64,000 nucleotides of DNA, from the NCBI GenBank assembly GCA_965242895.1, contig OZ251507.1, positions 1,984,001-2,048,000 of the forward strand. The letters are read 5' to 3'. Source of the DNA: CATQHL01 sp965242895. GTDB taxonomy: Bacteria; Actinomycetota; Acidimicrobiia; Acidimicrobiales; CATQHL01. The first letter of the stretch is position 1. The number at the start of each line of letters is the position of its first letter. Of the stretch, positions 53,535 through 62,403 are shown in pieces. The translations under genes were made by a program, and so were the position numbers. The notes below the pieces were generated by a model. It made no database searches, was not told the DNA's origin, and saw only the letters and a list, made by a program, of their open reading frames with translations.

Positions 53535-54583
53535 CCCTTCCGATCGATTCGCTTGGAATGCTCGAAGTGACGGCGTCTACAGCCGATCAAGTCGCAGAAG
53601 GGGTGAAGGCTGCCGCGGGTGCAGGACGGATACCCAACCCCGAAGCGGTCAGCAGCGTGCTCGTGCTGGGCATGGGGGGCAGCGGTTTGGTCGGCGACTT
53701 CCTCGCCGTCACGGCAGGGCCGTTCATGCCTCTGCCTGTAGTGGTCGTCAAGAACTACGACCCTCCTTTCTACGTGAGCGAGAAGACGCTGGTCTTCGCG
53801 GTCTCCTTCTCGGGCGAGACGGAGGAGACCCTGCAGTCGGCGGCGGCGGCGGCGAGGCTGGGCGGACAGATGGTCGCTGTCACCACCGGCGGCTCCCTAG
53901 CGGGGATGGCCAAGGAGTGGGGCGCACCCTGCCTGCTGGTGGATTCGGATCTGCCTATGCCGCGGGCGGCGTTTGCGGCCATGGCCGTTCCTGTTCTCGC
54001 TTACCTTGAGGAACTCGGTTTCTTCCGCGGCGCCAGCGAGTGGCTCTCTCTTTCTGCCGCACAACTTAGGAGCCGGGCGGATTGCCTAGTGAAACTGCCC
54101 AACAGGGCGCAACGGATGGCTGAGGAACTGACCGGCGCTATCCCCATTGTCTACGGCCCTGGAGGTCTGGGAGAGGTAGCTGCCCGCCGCTGGAAGAATC
54201 AAATAAACGAGAACGCAAAGTCTCCCGCCTTCAGTGCGGGATTGCCCGAGATGCTCCACAACGAACTGGTGGGTTGGGAGGACACGTCCAGCGAGTGGCC
54301 CTACTTCTGCCCGGTCATCCTGCGCCACGACTTTGAAAATCCGCAGGTGCAGCTGGCCATCGAGTCGCTAGAAGAGACGTTTCGTGATCTGGTGGGGGAT
54401 TCGGTGAAGGAGACGTTCGAGGTGCGCGCCGGCGGGGAGGGTCCCATCGCTCAGATATTCGACCTGATGCTCTTCGGCGACTTCGTCTCCCTCTACCTAG
54501 CGGCAGAGTTGAACATAGACCCAGGCCCGGTCGCATCCATCGACCGTATGAAGGCGCGTCTTTCTGGCGGAGGATCAGGTTGA
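53531..54583 (+). CDS. SIS-domain phosphoglucose/phosphomannose isomerase
   Basis: The 350-residue protein has the SIS-fold phosphosugar signs LGMGGSGLVGDFLA, SFSGETEETL and a C-terminal domain with HNELVGWE. This is the bifunctional glucose/mannose-6-phosphate isomerase type of archaea and actinobacteria, interconverting fructose-6-phosphate with glucose- or mannose-6-phosphate. It is coupled at both ends: ATGA with Trm112 and TTGA with sahH. It feeds manB. Confidence 0.88.
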   Translation: MTLPIDSLGMLEVTASTADQVAEGVKAAAGAGRIPNPEAVSSVLVLGMGGSGLVGDFLAVTAGPFMPLPVVVVKNYDPPFYVSEKTLVFAVSFSGETEETLQSAAAAARLGGQMVAVTTGGSLAGMAKEWGAPCLLVDSDLPMPRAAFAAMAVPVLAYLEELGFFRGASEWLSLSAAQLRSRADCLVKLPNRAQRMAEELTGAIPIVYGPGGLGEVAARRWKNQINENAKSPAFSAGLPEMLHNELVGWEDTSSEWPYFCPVILRHDFENPQVQLAIESLEETFRDLVGDSVKETFEVRAGGEGPIAQIFDLMLFGDFVSLYLAAELNIDPGPVASIDRMKARLSGGGSG

Positions 54584-56055
54584 TCGCGTCGGGTTCCTCC
54601 GGAGGCGAGGTGCTCTCCGAGGGAGATTTCAAGGTAGCTGACCTGTCGTTGGCGGAGTTCGGCAGGCGGGAGATCCGCCTAGCGGAACACGAGATGCCGG
54701 GGCTGATGGCTCTCAGAGCCGAGTACTGCGATGACCAACCGCTGGCCGGCGCCCGCATCACAGGTTCGCTTCATATGACTGTTCAGACGGCGGTTCTGAT
54801 CGAGACCCTCACGGCTCTGGGGGCTTCGGTGCGCTGGGCTTCCTGCAACGTCTTCTCAACTCAAGACCATGCCGCCGCAGCAGTGGCGGTTGGCCCCTGC
54901 GGCACGCCGACATCCCCTAGAGGGGCGCCCGTGTTCGCCTGGAAGGGGGAGACGCTGCAGGAGTACTGGTGGTGCACCGAGATGGCTCTGCGCTGGCCTC
55001 CGCCGCATGACGGCCCCACTCTGATCCTCGACGACGGCGGGGACGCCACACTTCTGGTGCACCAGGGTGTGAGCTGCGAGCAGGACGGTTTCGTGCCCGA
55101 CCCCGATCCCGCCGCCAGCGAGGAGCAGAAGGTCGTTCTGTCCACTTTGCGCCGCATCTTCGCCGAAGACCCGCACCTCTGGGGGCGCCTGTCCGCAGGA
55201 GTTCGGGGGGTGAGCGAAGAGACCACCACCGGCGTTCAGCGCCTCTACCGGATGCAGCGTGAGGGTTCCCTGCTGTTTCCCGCCATAAACGTGAACGATT
55301 CGGTTACCAAGTCCAAGTTCGACAACATCTACGGCTGCCGCCATTCCCTTATTGACGGACTCAAGCGCGCCACCGACGTGATGCTGGGGGGGAAGTTGGC
55401 GGTGGTCTGCGGCTACGGGGACGTGGGCAAGGGCTGCGCCGCCGCGCTGCGCGGCCAGGGTGCCAGGGTGTTCGTGACCGAAGTGGATCCGATCTGCGCT
55501 CTGCAGGCGGTGATGGAGGGTTATCAGGTCGGCAGGCTGGAGGACGTGGTCTCGGAGGCGGACTTTTTCGTGACCGCCACCGGCTGCCGCGACGTGATTA
55601 CCGCCGAGCACATGGGGCGCATGAAGCATCAGGCCATAGTCGGAAACATCGGCCACTTCGACAATGAAGTCGACGCGGCCGGGCTTGGCCGCCTCTCTGA
55701 CGTGCGTCGAATAGCAGTCAAGCCGCAGGTCGACGAGTACGTCTTCCCCGACGGGCACTCGGTGATCCTGCTTTCAGAGGGGCGGCTCCTGAACCTGGGA
55801 AACGCCACCGGACACCCCAGTTTCGTGATGTCCTGCAGCTTCACAAACCAGGTGTTCGCTCAGATGGAGCTGCACAGCAGGGCTGAGGAGTTTGGGCGGG
55901 AGGTCGTGAGGCTGTCTAGGAAACTGGACGAGCATGTCGCTCGGCTTCACTGCGAGGCGCTAGGCGTGCGCTTGACGCGTCTGAGCGAGGATCAGTCCGA
56001 CTATCTGGGGGTGGACGCCGACGGACCTTTCAAGTCCGAGCACTACAGGTACTAG
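54580..56055 (+). CDS. sahH: Adenosylhomocysteinase
   Basis: The enzyme splits S-adenosylhomocysteine to adenosine and homocysteine with bound NAD, clearing the by-product of methylation. Seen: LAEHEMPGLMALR near the start, NVFSTQDHAAAA, NVNDSVTKSKFDN, the NAD motif VVCGYGDVGKGCAAALRGQG, and C-terminal PFKSEHYRY. Length (491) is usual. The TTG at 54580 overlaps the isomerase stop. Same place relative to manB, Trm112 and the isomerase as in Streptomyces. The 144-base gap after it has a repeated TTCTGTTGG word but no firm terminator. Confidence 0.96.
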   Translation: MIASGSSGGEVLSEGDFKVADLSLAEFGRREIRLAEHEMPGLMALRAEYCDDQPLAGARITGSLHMTVQTAVLIETLTALGASVRWASCNVFSTQDHAAAAVAVGPCGTPTSPRGAPVFAWKGETLQEYWWCTEMALRWPPPHDGPTLILDDGGDATLLVHQGVSCEQDGFVPDPDPAASEEQKVVLSTLRRIFAEDPHLWGRLSAGVRGVSEETTTGVQRLYRMQREGSLLFPAINVNDSVTKSKFDNIYGCRHSLIDGLKRATDVMLGGKLAVVCGYGDVGKGCAAALRGQGARVFVTEVDPICALQAVMEGYQVGRLEDVVSEADFFVTATGCRDVITAEHMGRMKHQAIVGNIGHFDNEVDAAGLGRLSDVRRIAVKPQVDEYVFPDGHSVILLSEGRLLNLGNATGHPSFVMSCSFTNQVFAQMELHSRAEEFGREVVRLSRKLDEHVARLHCEALGVRLTRLSEDQSDYLGVDADGPFKSEHYRY

Positions 56056-56199
56056 CCTTCGCTAGTCCGGCCCGGGGGCTGCTGGGCTTGGCCGCCCTGA
56101 AGAGATTCTCAGGCAGGGGTTCCTCCGGCGGGAGTTCTGTTGGGGGAGCCCACTCGTTCTGTTGGCGGAGCCCCCCAGCCCCCCTCCAGCGTCTGGCCT

Positions 56200-57063
56200 T
56201 CAGAAGCGTCCGATGAAACCCTGATCAGAGCGTCGGAGAAACCTGAGCTGCAGCCCCTCTGCGAGCAGCAGTCCGTCGGGCGACCAGACGCGTGAGGTCT
56301 CGTCCACGTGTCCTCCTATCGAGGCGGAGGTGTGGAGTTCTACTAGCAGGGGCTTTCCTGAACTTTCGGGGACCGGCAGAGGGGCGCGCAGGTGGGTAGT
56401 CAGTCCAATTGTGCCTGCTATGTGCGGGTCGGTTACCTGTCCGATGGCCACTGGCGGAATTACGTCGCTGGCCATGAGCACGTCCGGCAGGTCGACCGGG
56501 GCGGGCTGCTTAGGGCGGACCCAGACGAACACAGAGTCCCGGGTCCGTGAGATTTCCCATCGATCGAAGAGTTCGAACACCGGCAGGGCGGCGATAGGAG
56601 GAGAGGGCGAGCGTCCGATCTCGTCGAACGGCGGCACCTCGGGCATGGAGATGTTGACGAACTCCTGTCCGTCCTGATCTTCGCTGGAGGCGGCCAGAAA
56701 CAGTCCGTAGGGGATTTCTTCTACTAGCAGGCGTCCAGAGATGAAGGACACAGCCCGGCCTGAGCGTTCGACCTTCAGTTCCAATCGAATCAGTTTGGCG
56801 GGCACGGGTCGGAGAAACTGCATAGTGATACTGCGCAGTTGGCGCCCGGTTCCTTCCAGTTCCCTCTGGCACGCCAGAGCGGCCAGGCTGATGGTGTAGC
56901 CGCCAAAGAGTCCGTTGAAGCCCCACCAACGTTTGTCGCCTTCGTGTTCGTAGACGCCTTCGCCTACCCGACCGAGCGGCAGACGTCTGAGCTCGATTTC
57001 TTCTTTGGCCGATTGTGTTTCCTGCACGGCGAGCAAGGGTATGAGGCGTCCGGACGTTTGCAC
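56200..57063 (-). CDS. Acyl-CoA thioesterase-like protein (double hotdog)
   Basis: The product (287 residues from a GTG at 57063) has the thioesterase-superfamily pattern: WWGFNGLFGGYTISLAALA with the helix that caps the CoA site, FLRPVPAKLIRLELKVERSGR, and a second hotdog half with GHVDETSRVWSPDGLLLAEG. Such TesB/4HBT_3-type proteins hydrolyse acyl-CoA. The Asp of the second half is visible but the catalytic set cannot be fully checked by eye. It is convergent with sahH and divergent from comF. Confidence 0.8.
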   Translation of the reverse strand: MQTSGRLIPLLAVQETQSAKEEIELRRLPLGRVGEGVYEHEGDKRWWGFNGLFGGYTISLAALACQRELEGTGRQLRSITMQFLRPVPAKLIRLELKVERSGRAVSFISGRLLVEEIPYGLFLAASSEDQDGQEFVNISMPEVPPFDEIGRSPSPPIAALPVFELFDRWEISRTRDSVFVWVRPKQPAPVDLPDVLMASDVIPPVAIGQVTDPHIAGTIGLTTHLRAPLPVPESSGKPLLVELHTSASIGGHVDETSRVWSPDGLLLAEGLQLRFLRRSDQGFIGRF

Positions 57064-57157
57064 TGCAGCGTCTGTGCAGCAGCGTCGGGAGATCCCCTTC
57101 CTATTCGGCGGGTTCGGCGGGTTCGGCGGGCTAGTTCTTACCCGATTATCATTTTAC

Positions 57158-57205
57158 ATTAAAATACATTTTAATTCACTGTAAATAACTGATATAATTA
57201 AAAGA
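57158..57205 (+). promoter_or_regulatory. comF promoter, leaderless type, with 18-bp palindrome over the -35 region
   Basis: TATAAT at 57193-57198 lies seven bases before the ATG at 57206, so the transcript probably starts at or next to the start codon. A -35-like TTTAAT (57170-57175) is 17 bases upstream. ATTAAAAT-AC-ATTTTAAT (57158-57175) is a perfect palindrome covering that region, an obvious operator candidate. The stretch is very AT-rich in a GC-rich context. Confidence 0.6.
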
Positions 57206-57796
57206 ATGTTTTTCGAGCTTAAGTGCGTGGTCTGCGAAACCGCAGGACGGATTCTGTGCGGGTCATGCACAGAGAGGTTGGTGCCCGCACCGAAGCTTCC
57301 CCCCTTGCAGGGAATCGATTACCTAAGGGCGCTTTTTGTCTACGACGAGGTCGGCAGCCGTACGATTCTTGCCCTCAAATTCCGCAATGCACACATGCTC
57401 GGAAAGAGGTTGGCGCAGCCGATGGCCATACTGGCGCCAAAGGATGTAAACCAAGTCACCTGGGCGCCCTCCACCCGTCCGAACAGCGTTCGACGCGGCT
57501 ACGACCAGGGGGAGGTTCTGGCTCGGGCAGTAGCCCGTCGGCTGGGCGTCCCCTGCAGCAGGCTGCTGGCGCGCGGTCGAGACAAACCTCAGGGTCACCG
57601 CAGCCGCCTAGAGCGCCTAGAAGGGCCGAATCTGCGTCTGCGGAGCGCCCCTCTCCGCAGAGTCCTGATAGTCGACGACGTGCTGACCACGGGATCCACT
57701 CTGTCGACCTCAGCCCACTGTCTAAGAAGAGGAGGCGCAGTCTGGGTAGGCGGCTTGACGGCGGCCTGGACTCCTCCCTCACGAGCAAAAGGGTGA
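57206..57796 (+). CDS. comF: ComF-type phosphoribosyltransferase-like competence protein
   Basis: The short N-terminus carries two Cys pairs (CVVC and CGSC) of the ComF zinc finger. The phosphoribosyltransferase-like domain follows with APSTRPNSVRRGYDQGEVLA and the PRPP-binding loop VLIVDDVLTTGSTL. ComF is needed for DNA uptake during natural transformation, acting inside the cell with the uptake helicase and DprA. It has its own AT-rich leaderless promoter. comM and dprA lie within 3 kb downstream. Confidence 0.9.
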   Translation: MFFELKCVVCETAGRILCGSCTERLVPAPKLPPLQGIDYLRALFVYDEVGSRTILALKFRNAHMLGKRLAQPMAILAPKDVNQVTWAPSTRPNSVRRGYDQGEVLARAVARRLGVPCSRLLARGRDKPQGHRSRLERLEGPNLRLRSAPLRRVLIVDDVLTTGSTLSTSAHCLRRGGAVWVGGLTAAWTPPSRAKG

Positions 57797-57812
57797 CCCC
57801 CCCTCCCCCCGT

Positions 57813-57926
57813 TCAGCCCCAGATGCCCCAGATCACCAACCCGATGCAGACCGCCAGACCAAGGCCGACGTACACGTAGTCGCTCACGCCTCGCCTCTGC
57901 CATCTTCTCCGGGGATCGAACCCCAT
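57813..57926 (-). CDS. 37-residue single-pass membrane protein
   Basis: The ATG at 57926 has AGGAGC seven bases upstream. The product reads MGFDPRRRWQRRG, a basic head, then one hydrophobic helix (YVYVGLGLAVCIGLVIWG) to the C-terminus. A longer frame from a TTG at 58031 adds a Thr-rich lead of 35 residues and is the alternative. The gene is too short for family assignment but has all marks of a small integral membrane protein. It is convergent with comF. Confidence 0.55.
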   Translation of the reverse strand: MGFDPRRRWQRRGVSDYVYVGLGLAVCIGLVIWGIWG

Positions 57927-58080
57927 TTCATGCTCCTGTTCGTGGGCCGCTTCCGTCGGCAATCTACTCCGATGCTCCGTTTTCGGGTGCTGAGTCGTGC
58001 TGGTCGTCGTGCTGGTTGTCTCTGTCGTCAACTCGAAAGCTCTTCAGAGAACGCAACAGATTCGGGATTTAAGAGTGTCA

Positions 58081-58111
58081 TATAATGAAATATAATGTAA
58101 TATCATGATAT
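58081..58111 (+). promoter_or_regulatory. AT-rich promoter island upstream of comM
   Basis: Two TATAATG words lie ten bases apart (58081 and 58091), followed by the perfect palindrome ATATCATGATAT (58100-58111). Either TATAAT could be the -10 of a comM promoter with a leader of about 180 bases; the palindrome would then lie near the transcript start. The gap 58112-58284 also holds a 21-codon ORF (58149-58214) of doubtful meaning. Confidence 0.45.
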
Positions 58112-58284
58112 AGCGAATGATCTCCTAGGATTCCCCTGGGGGATCGGAATGGTTGCTCCGCCTGGTTTCGAACTTTGCGATCGGAGGCAACGACCACTTG
58201 CGCTGCGCTTCTGACGTCTGCGCCCCCAACTTGGTCGCCGCGCCCTCAAACCATCAGAGAATCCCAAGAGAAAAGGATCAACTA

Positions 58285-59814
58285 ATGCTTGCAACCGTCG
58301 CTTCGTCCGTCGTGCAGGGCGTTATCGGATACCCGGTCGACGTGGAGGTTCACGTCTCGACAGGCCTGCCTGGTTTCAACATCGTCGGACTGCCGGACGT
58401 CTGCTGTCGCGAATCCCGAGATCGCGTGCGGGCAGCCCTCCTTTCCAGCGGATTCGAATGGCCGATGCGCCGAGTCACCGTGAATTTGGCGCCCACCGGG
58501 ATGCGCAAGGAGGGCGCCAGCCTCGACCTAGCGATCGCCGTAGGACTGCTGGTGGCGGGCGGGGTGATTTCGCAGGCCGAAATCGAGAAGTACGCCTTCG
58601 TCGCTGAGCTCGGTCTTGACGGCTCCCTGCGGCGCGTCCCAGGCACTCTCAGCATGGTCGACGCCGCGGAGCGCCCCCGGGTGGTGGTGTCACCTCAGGC
58701 GCATGGCGAGGCCAAATTGGTGGAGGAAAAGGAGGTCGTCTGCGCCGAGACGCTCGGGATGCTGGTTCCCTGCTTGGTCGGCAATCGTGAGTTCCGCTTG
58801 CCCCAGTCTCCCCCTGCCTCCGACGCCGTGCCCGCAGAGGAAGACCTGTGCGACATTCGCGGTCAAGCGATGGGGCGTAAGGCGCTCGAGATCGCCGCCG
58901 CTGGCGGGCATCACATGCTGATGGTGGGTCCGCCCGGCGCCGGCAAGACGATGCTCGCACGCCGACTGGTCGGGCTTCTTCCGACCCTCGACTCCGATAC
59001 CGCACGCGTCGTCACGCGCATCTACTCCGCCGGCGACTTCAGGATTCCTCAGGGTGGCTTGATCAGTGACCCGCCTTTCCGTTCTCCGCATCACAGCGCA
59101 ACAATGCCGGCGCTGGTGGGAGGCGGGTCGCGCACCCTGCGCCCTGGAGAGATCAGCGCTGCACACGGCGGGGTGCTGTTCCTAGACGAGTTGGGGGAGT
59201 TTTCTCCGAGCGTCCTCGACGCCCTGCGTCAGCCTCTCGAGGAAGGTGTGATTCGGGTCAGCCGTGCTGCAGGGTCGGTTACTTTTCCCGCTGAGTTCGT
59301 CTTTGTCGGTTCGATGAACCCCTGTCCTTGCGGTCAGGGTGATGGGCCGGGCGGATGCCGATGCAGCGACGCCGCCCGTATGCGTTACGCCCGACGCCTC
59401 TCCGGCCCCCTGCTGGATCGCTTCGACATTCGGCTTTTCTTGCAGCGCCCCACCGCAGAGGAACTCTTTCGCGGGAAGGTGGGGGAGTCCTCAGAGTTGG
59501 TTCGCGAGCGTGTCCTGGCTGCCCGGGAGCGGGCTGCCCGAAGAGGAGTCAAGAGCAACAGCGTCCTGGGTGCTAAGCGTATAGAGGAGGAAGCTCCTCT
59601 GGATGTCGACGCCTCCAAACTTGTCGAGACCGCGGTCGCCTCGGGTCGGCTTTCGGCGCGAGGGCTGCATCGGGTGCGCTGCGTGGCCTTGACTATCTGC
59701 GATTTGGAGGGGCGGTCGGCCCCCTTAGAAATCCCTGAGGTGGCGCTTGCCCTTCAGATGCGCCAGAACCCGGTGACGCTCGACCGCTCCTATGCGGGCG
59801 TAGGTGCGTCGTGA
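58285..59814 (+). CDS. comM: ComM / YifB family Mg chelatase-like AAA ATPase
   Basis: ComM is a hexameric helicase that promotes branch migration when transformed DNA recombines. The ATG at 58285 with AAAGGA upstream gives the usual start (MLATVASSVVQGV). Seen: the Lon-like N-terminal domain (GLPGFNIVGLPD), Walker A VGPPGAGKTMLAR, GGVLFLDELGEF (Walker B), SMNPCPCGQ with the Cys cluster, and DRFDIRLFL. Length (509) matches the family. dprA starts 70 bases after its stop. Confidence 0.95.
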   Translation: MLATVASSVVQGVIGYPVDVEVHVSTGLPGFNIVGLPDVCCRESRDRVRAALLSSGFEWPMRRVTVNLAPTGMRKEGASLDLAIAVGLLVAGGVISQAEIEKYAFVAELGLDGSLRRVPGTLSMVDAAERPRVVVSPQAHGEAKLVEEKEVVCAETLGMLVPCLVGNREFRLPQSPPASDAVPAEEDLCDIRGQAMGRKALEIAAAGGHHMLMVGPPGAGKTMLARRLVGLLPTLDSDTARVVTRIYSAGDFRIPQGGLISDPPFRSPHHSATMPALVGGGSRTLRPGEISAAHGGVLFLDELGEFSPSVLDALRQPLEEGVIRVSRAAGSVTFPAEFVFVGSMNPCPCGQGDGPGGCRCSDAARMRYARRLSGPLLDRFDIRLFLQRPTAEELFRGKVGESSELVRERVLAARERAARRGVKSNSVLGAKRIEEEAPLDVDASKLVETAVASGRLSARGLHRVRCVALTICDLEGRSAPLEIPEVALALQMRQNPVTLDRSYAGVGAS

Positions 59815-59884
59815 GCGAGATGGTCGGCCGGGGAGGTCAGCACCAGAATCCGAGCCGGGTAGCCCTGAGACTGAGAGGGGAAGC

Positions 59885-61045
59885 GTGAAGAACTCGACAG
59901 ATCCGCTTGAGAAACTGCCCGAGGAGGCATTCCTGGTCTCCCTGCTGAGTTTGTCGGGGATGGGGCCTGCGCGTCTCGAAAGGCTCCTGGAAGAACGATC
60001 CCCGTCCGAGGTCTGGGAGACCTTGCGCGCCAAAAACTGCCGAGAAACCGCCGAGGTTGCCAAGGTGAAGGCCGACCTAGCCCAACGCTGGATCACCGAA
60101 GCGGGGCGAGCCGACGTCGCCGAGTGCTGGAGGAGTCATTGCGAAGGCGGGGTTCGGGTGATACGGCGCGGCGGCGAGCGCTATCCCTGGCGTCTCAGTC
60201 AGGATTCCGAAGCGCCCTCAGCGCTCTTCGCAAAGGGCAGCCTGGAGTTCCTGAGACGACCTGCCGTGACCATCGTGGGCACTCGAACCTGCACGCGCTA
60301 CGGAGCAGAGGTGGCCTTCGAATTAGGAAAGGCAGCGGCCGAGCGCGGCATCGTCGTCATCTCCGGTCTCGCTGCTGGGATAGATGCTGCCGCTCACTCC
60401 GGCGCCCTGGAAGTCGAAGAGGCGCCGGTGGTGGGCGTGGTGGGCAGCGGTCTGGACAGGGTCTATCCCAAGTCCAACCGAGCTCTCTGGAAGAGAGTGG
60501 GGGAGCGCGGCCTGATGCTTTCCGAAGCACCCCTAGGGTCGGCTCCAGAGCGGTGGAGGTTCCCTGCCCGTAACCGGATAATGGCCGCCCTGGCCGATGT
60601 CTGTGTGGTCGTGGAATCTCACTCCGAAGGAGGTTCGCTTACTACTGCTGTGGAAGCCGCAAAACGAGGGAGGGTGGTGATGGCCGTGCCCGGGCACATA
60701 CGCAGCCCCTCCTCTGCTGGCACCAATCGGCTCATCGCCGACGGCTGCGGGGTCATCTGCGAGATCGATGACCTCTTCACGGCGATGGACATCGCCACAG
60801 AAGCGCTTCCCGCCGCCGCCCGCAGCGACAGCGCAACCGCCGCTGATACAGCAACGGAAACGGAAGCCGACGACCCGGCCGTCAAATTGCTGGACGCCTT
60901 CGAATGGATGCCCGCAACCCTGGACACTCTCGCTGAGCGCACGTCATCTACGCTGGGGGAGGTGGCGGGGCTGCTCGAGCGTCTCATTGCCGAAGGGAGG
61001 ATCGTGCAGCGGGGGCTCTGGTACGAAAGGCGCAGCTTGTACTGA
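59885..61045 (+). CDS. dprA: DNA-processing protein DprA
   Basis: DprA binds incoming single-stranded DNA and loads RecA. The GTG at 59885 has GAGAGGGGAA just upstream; the open frame from 59804 overlaps comM and is less likely. The Rossmann core shows TIVGTRTCTRYGAE, VISGLAAGIDAAAHSGAL, GSGLDRVYPKSN, FPARNRIMAALAD and ESHSEGGSLTTA. A winged-helix C-terminal domain follows after an Ala/Thr-rich linker. Length (386) is normal for actinobacteria. Confidence 0.94.
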   Translation: MKNSTDPLEKLPEEAFLVSLLSLSGMGPARLERLLEERSPSEVWETLRAKNCRETAEVAKVKADLAQRWITEAGRADVAECWRSHCEGGVRVIRRGGERYPWRLSQDSEAPSALFAKGSLEFLRRPAVTIVGTRTCTRYGAEVAFELGKAAAERGIVVISGLAAGIDAAAHSGALEVEEAPVVGVVGSGLDRVYPKSNRALWKRVGERGLMLSEAPLGSAPERWRFPARNRIMAALADVCVVVESHSEGGSLTTAVEAAKRGRVVMAVPGHIRSPSSAGTNRLIADGCGVICEIDDLFTAMDIATEALPAAARSDSATAADTATETEADDPAVKLLDAFEWMPATLDTLAERTSSTLGEVAGLLERLIAEGRIVQRGLWYERRSLY

Positions 61046-61066
61046 GGTCAGGTTTAATCTAGAAAT

Positions 61067-62086
61067 ATGGCTAGGAGTGCCGAAAGCGCAGGGGGACAGG
61101 TTTCCAAGAAGGCGGTGTCAGAGGCGGTCTCCGAGGGATTGGCCGAGGGAGCCGAGGGATGGGAGTTGGATGCGTTCTTGGAGTCGCTGCTGAGACTGGC
61201 GGATTCCAGCATCAAGAGCTACGAGCGAGATCTCCTGGCGTTCATGGACTGGGCTGCTCTGAACGTAGCGTCCCCCCCTGCCGGACGGCTAGGGCCGGAT
61301 GCGGTGTCGCGGCGAGATATTCGCAGATACCTCGCCGGGTTGTCGCGTGAAGGGAAAGCCCCTCGGACGGTGGCGCGTCGGGCGTCCGCCCTGCGCCGGT
61401 ATTTTGACTGGGCGGTTCGCACTAGACGATGCGAGAGCGATCCGAGCGTGGGCATCTACACCCCGAAACTCGCTGAGCGCCTGCCGCGTGTACTGCCTTC
61501 TGAAACGCTGAACTCCCTGTTGGAATCCCGCAGCCCGCGCACCGTCGAAGATTCACCTCTGCGCAGGCTCAGGGAAAACGCCGTGGTGGAACTGCTCTAC
61601 GGATCCGGTTTGCGTGTATCGGAACTATGCGCCCTCAGACCGGCCGACGTCGATCTGGACTCCCGCCGCGTGACTGTCACTGGCAAAGGCGGCAAGCAGC
61701 GTCTCTTGCCGTTGTCCGCTCCGGCGGCTGAGGCCGTCCGGCTCTACTGCGAGGAGCGAGCCCGTTCCGAAGGAAGCGTCCCTCCAGAGCAGGGGCTGAA
61801 GGCTCTGCCACCCTTAGACCCTCTTTTTTTCAACATGCGGGCACGCCCGCTCTCCCCCTCCAACGTCCGCTTCATTCTGGAGAGGCGGCTCAGCGCTCGA
61901 AGCCAGCACGCCCACCCGCACGCCCTGCGTCATACCTTTGCGACCCATCTGCTCGACGGCGGGGCGGATTTGCGGGCGGTGCAGGAACTCCTCGGGCATG
62001 AGAGTCTTTCCAGCACTCAGATTTACACGCACGTGAGCCAGAAGAGGCTGCGTTCGGTCATCACCTCGGCGCATCCAAGGGGCTGA
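61067..62086 (+). CDS. Tyrosine recombinase, XerC/XerD type
   Basis: The 339-residue product has a SAM-like core-binding domain (DSSIKSYERDLLAFMDW) and a catalytic domain with all expected residues: Arg in SGLRVSELCAL, Lys in GKGGKQRLLPL, HxxR in HALRHTFATHLL (near residue 285), His in LLGHESL and Tyr in IYTHVS (near 319). The position after dprA and before rpsB fits the chromosomal Xer gene of actinobacteria rather than a phage integrase. Role: resolving chromosome dimers at dif. The first 25 residues are a low-complexity lead. Confidence 0.92.
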   Translation: MARSAESAGGQVSKKAVSEAVSEGLAEGAEGWELDAFLESLLRLADSSIKSYERDLLAFMDWAALNVASPPAGRLGPDAVSRRDIRRYLAGLSREGKAPRTVARRASALRRYFDWAVRTRRCESDPSVGIYTPKLAERLPRVLPSETLNSLLESRSPRTVEDSPLRRLRENAVVELLYGSGLRVSELCALRPADVDLDSRRVTVTGKGGKQRLLPLSAPAAEAVRLYCEERARSEGSVPPEQGLKALPPLDPLFFNMRARPLSPSNVRFILERRLSARSQHAHPHALRHTFATHLLDGGADLRAVQELLGHESLSSTQIYTHVSQKRLRSVITSAHPRG

Positions 62087-62403
62087 AGGGCTGAACCATG
62101 AGCGACGACGTCGGAATCCGTCACCGACGCCGTGGACTGAAGGGGCTGAAGGGGCGGGAAGGGGCTGAGGGACGGAACCCGTTGCGCTGTCCGACCCTCG
62201 GGCGCTCCAGACGGAGAGTCGGGCGGATTAGGCGGTAGCCTGAGTGTCTGCCTGAGCGCTCTGCGCCAGGAAGTTTGAGCTTGTGCAGTTTCCTCGGCAG
62301 GTCAGGCTCAATCCGAAACATCCGATGAGTTCCGTCCGCGTCCTCCCACGGTCGCCCAAGGGTGCCGGGCGCGGATATCTCGCAACAACCGATGGGAGCA
62401 AGA
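62087..62403 (+). other. rpsB leader region, no gene seen
   Basis: The 317 bases between the recombinase and rpsB hold no convincing ORF. The first 80 bases repeat the word AAGGGGCTGA. The later part is rich in possible stems, for example CGACCCTC with GAGAGTCG near 62190-62220 and CCAGGAA with TTTCCT near 62260-62300. Leaders of ribosomal protein S2 genes are often autoregulated, and this one may be, but no known RNA family was recognised. GGGAGC at 62393-62398 is the likely ribosome site of rpsB. Confidence 0.5.

Noticed and set aside
58149..58214. 21-codon ORF upstream of comM
   Set aside because: A G-rich ribosome-like site precedes it, but the frame is very short, ends 70 bases before comM and shows no repeat or coupling.
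61067..62086. Phage integrase reading of the tyrosine recombinase
   Set aside because: Gene order dprA-recombinase-rpsB is chromosomal, no phage genes or att sites adjoin it, and length and motifs fit XerC/XerD.
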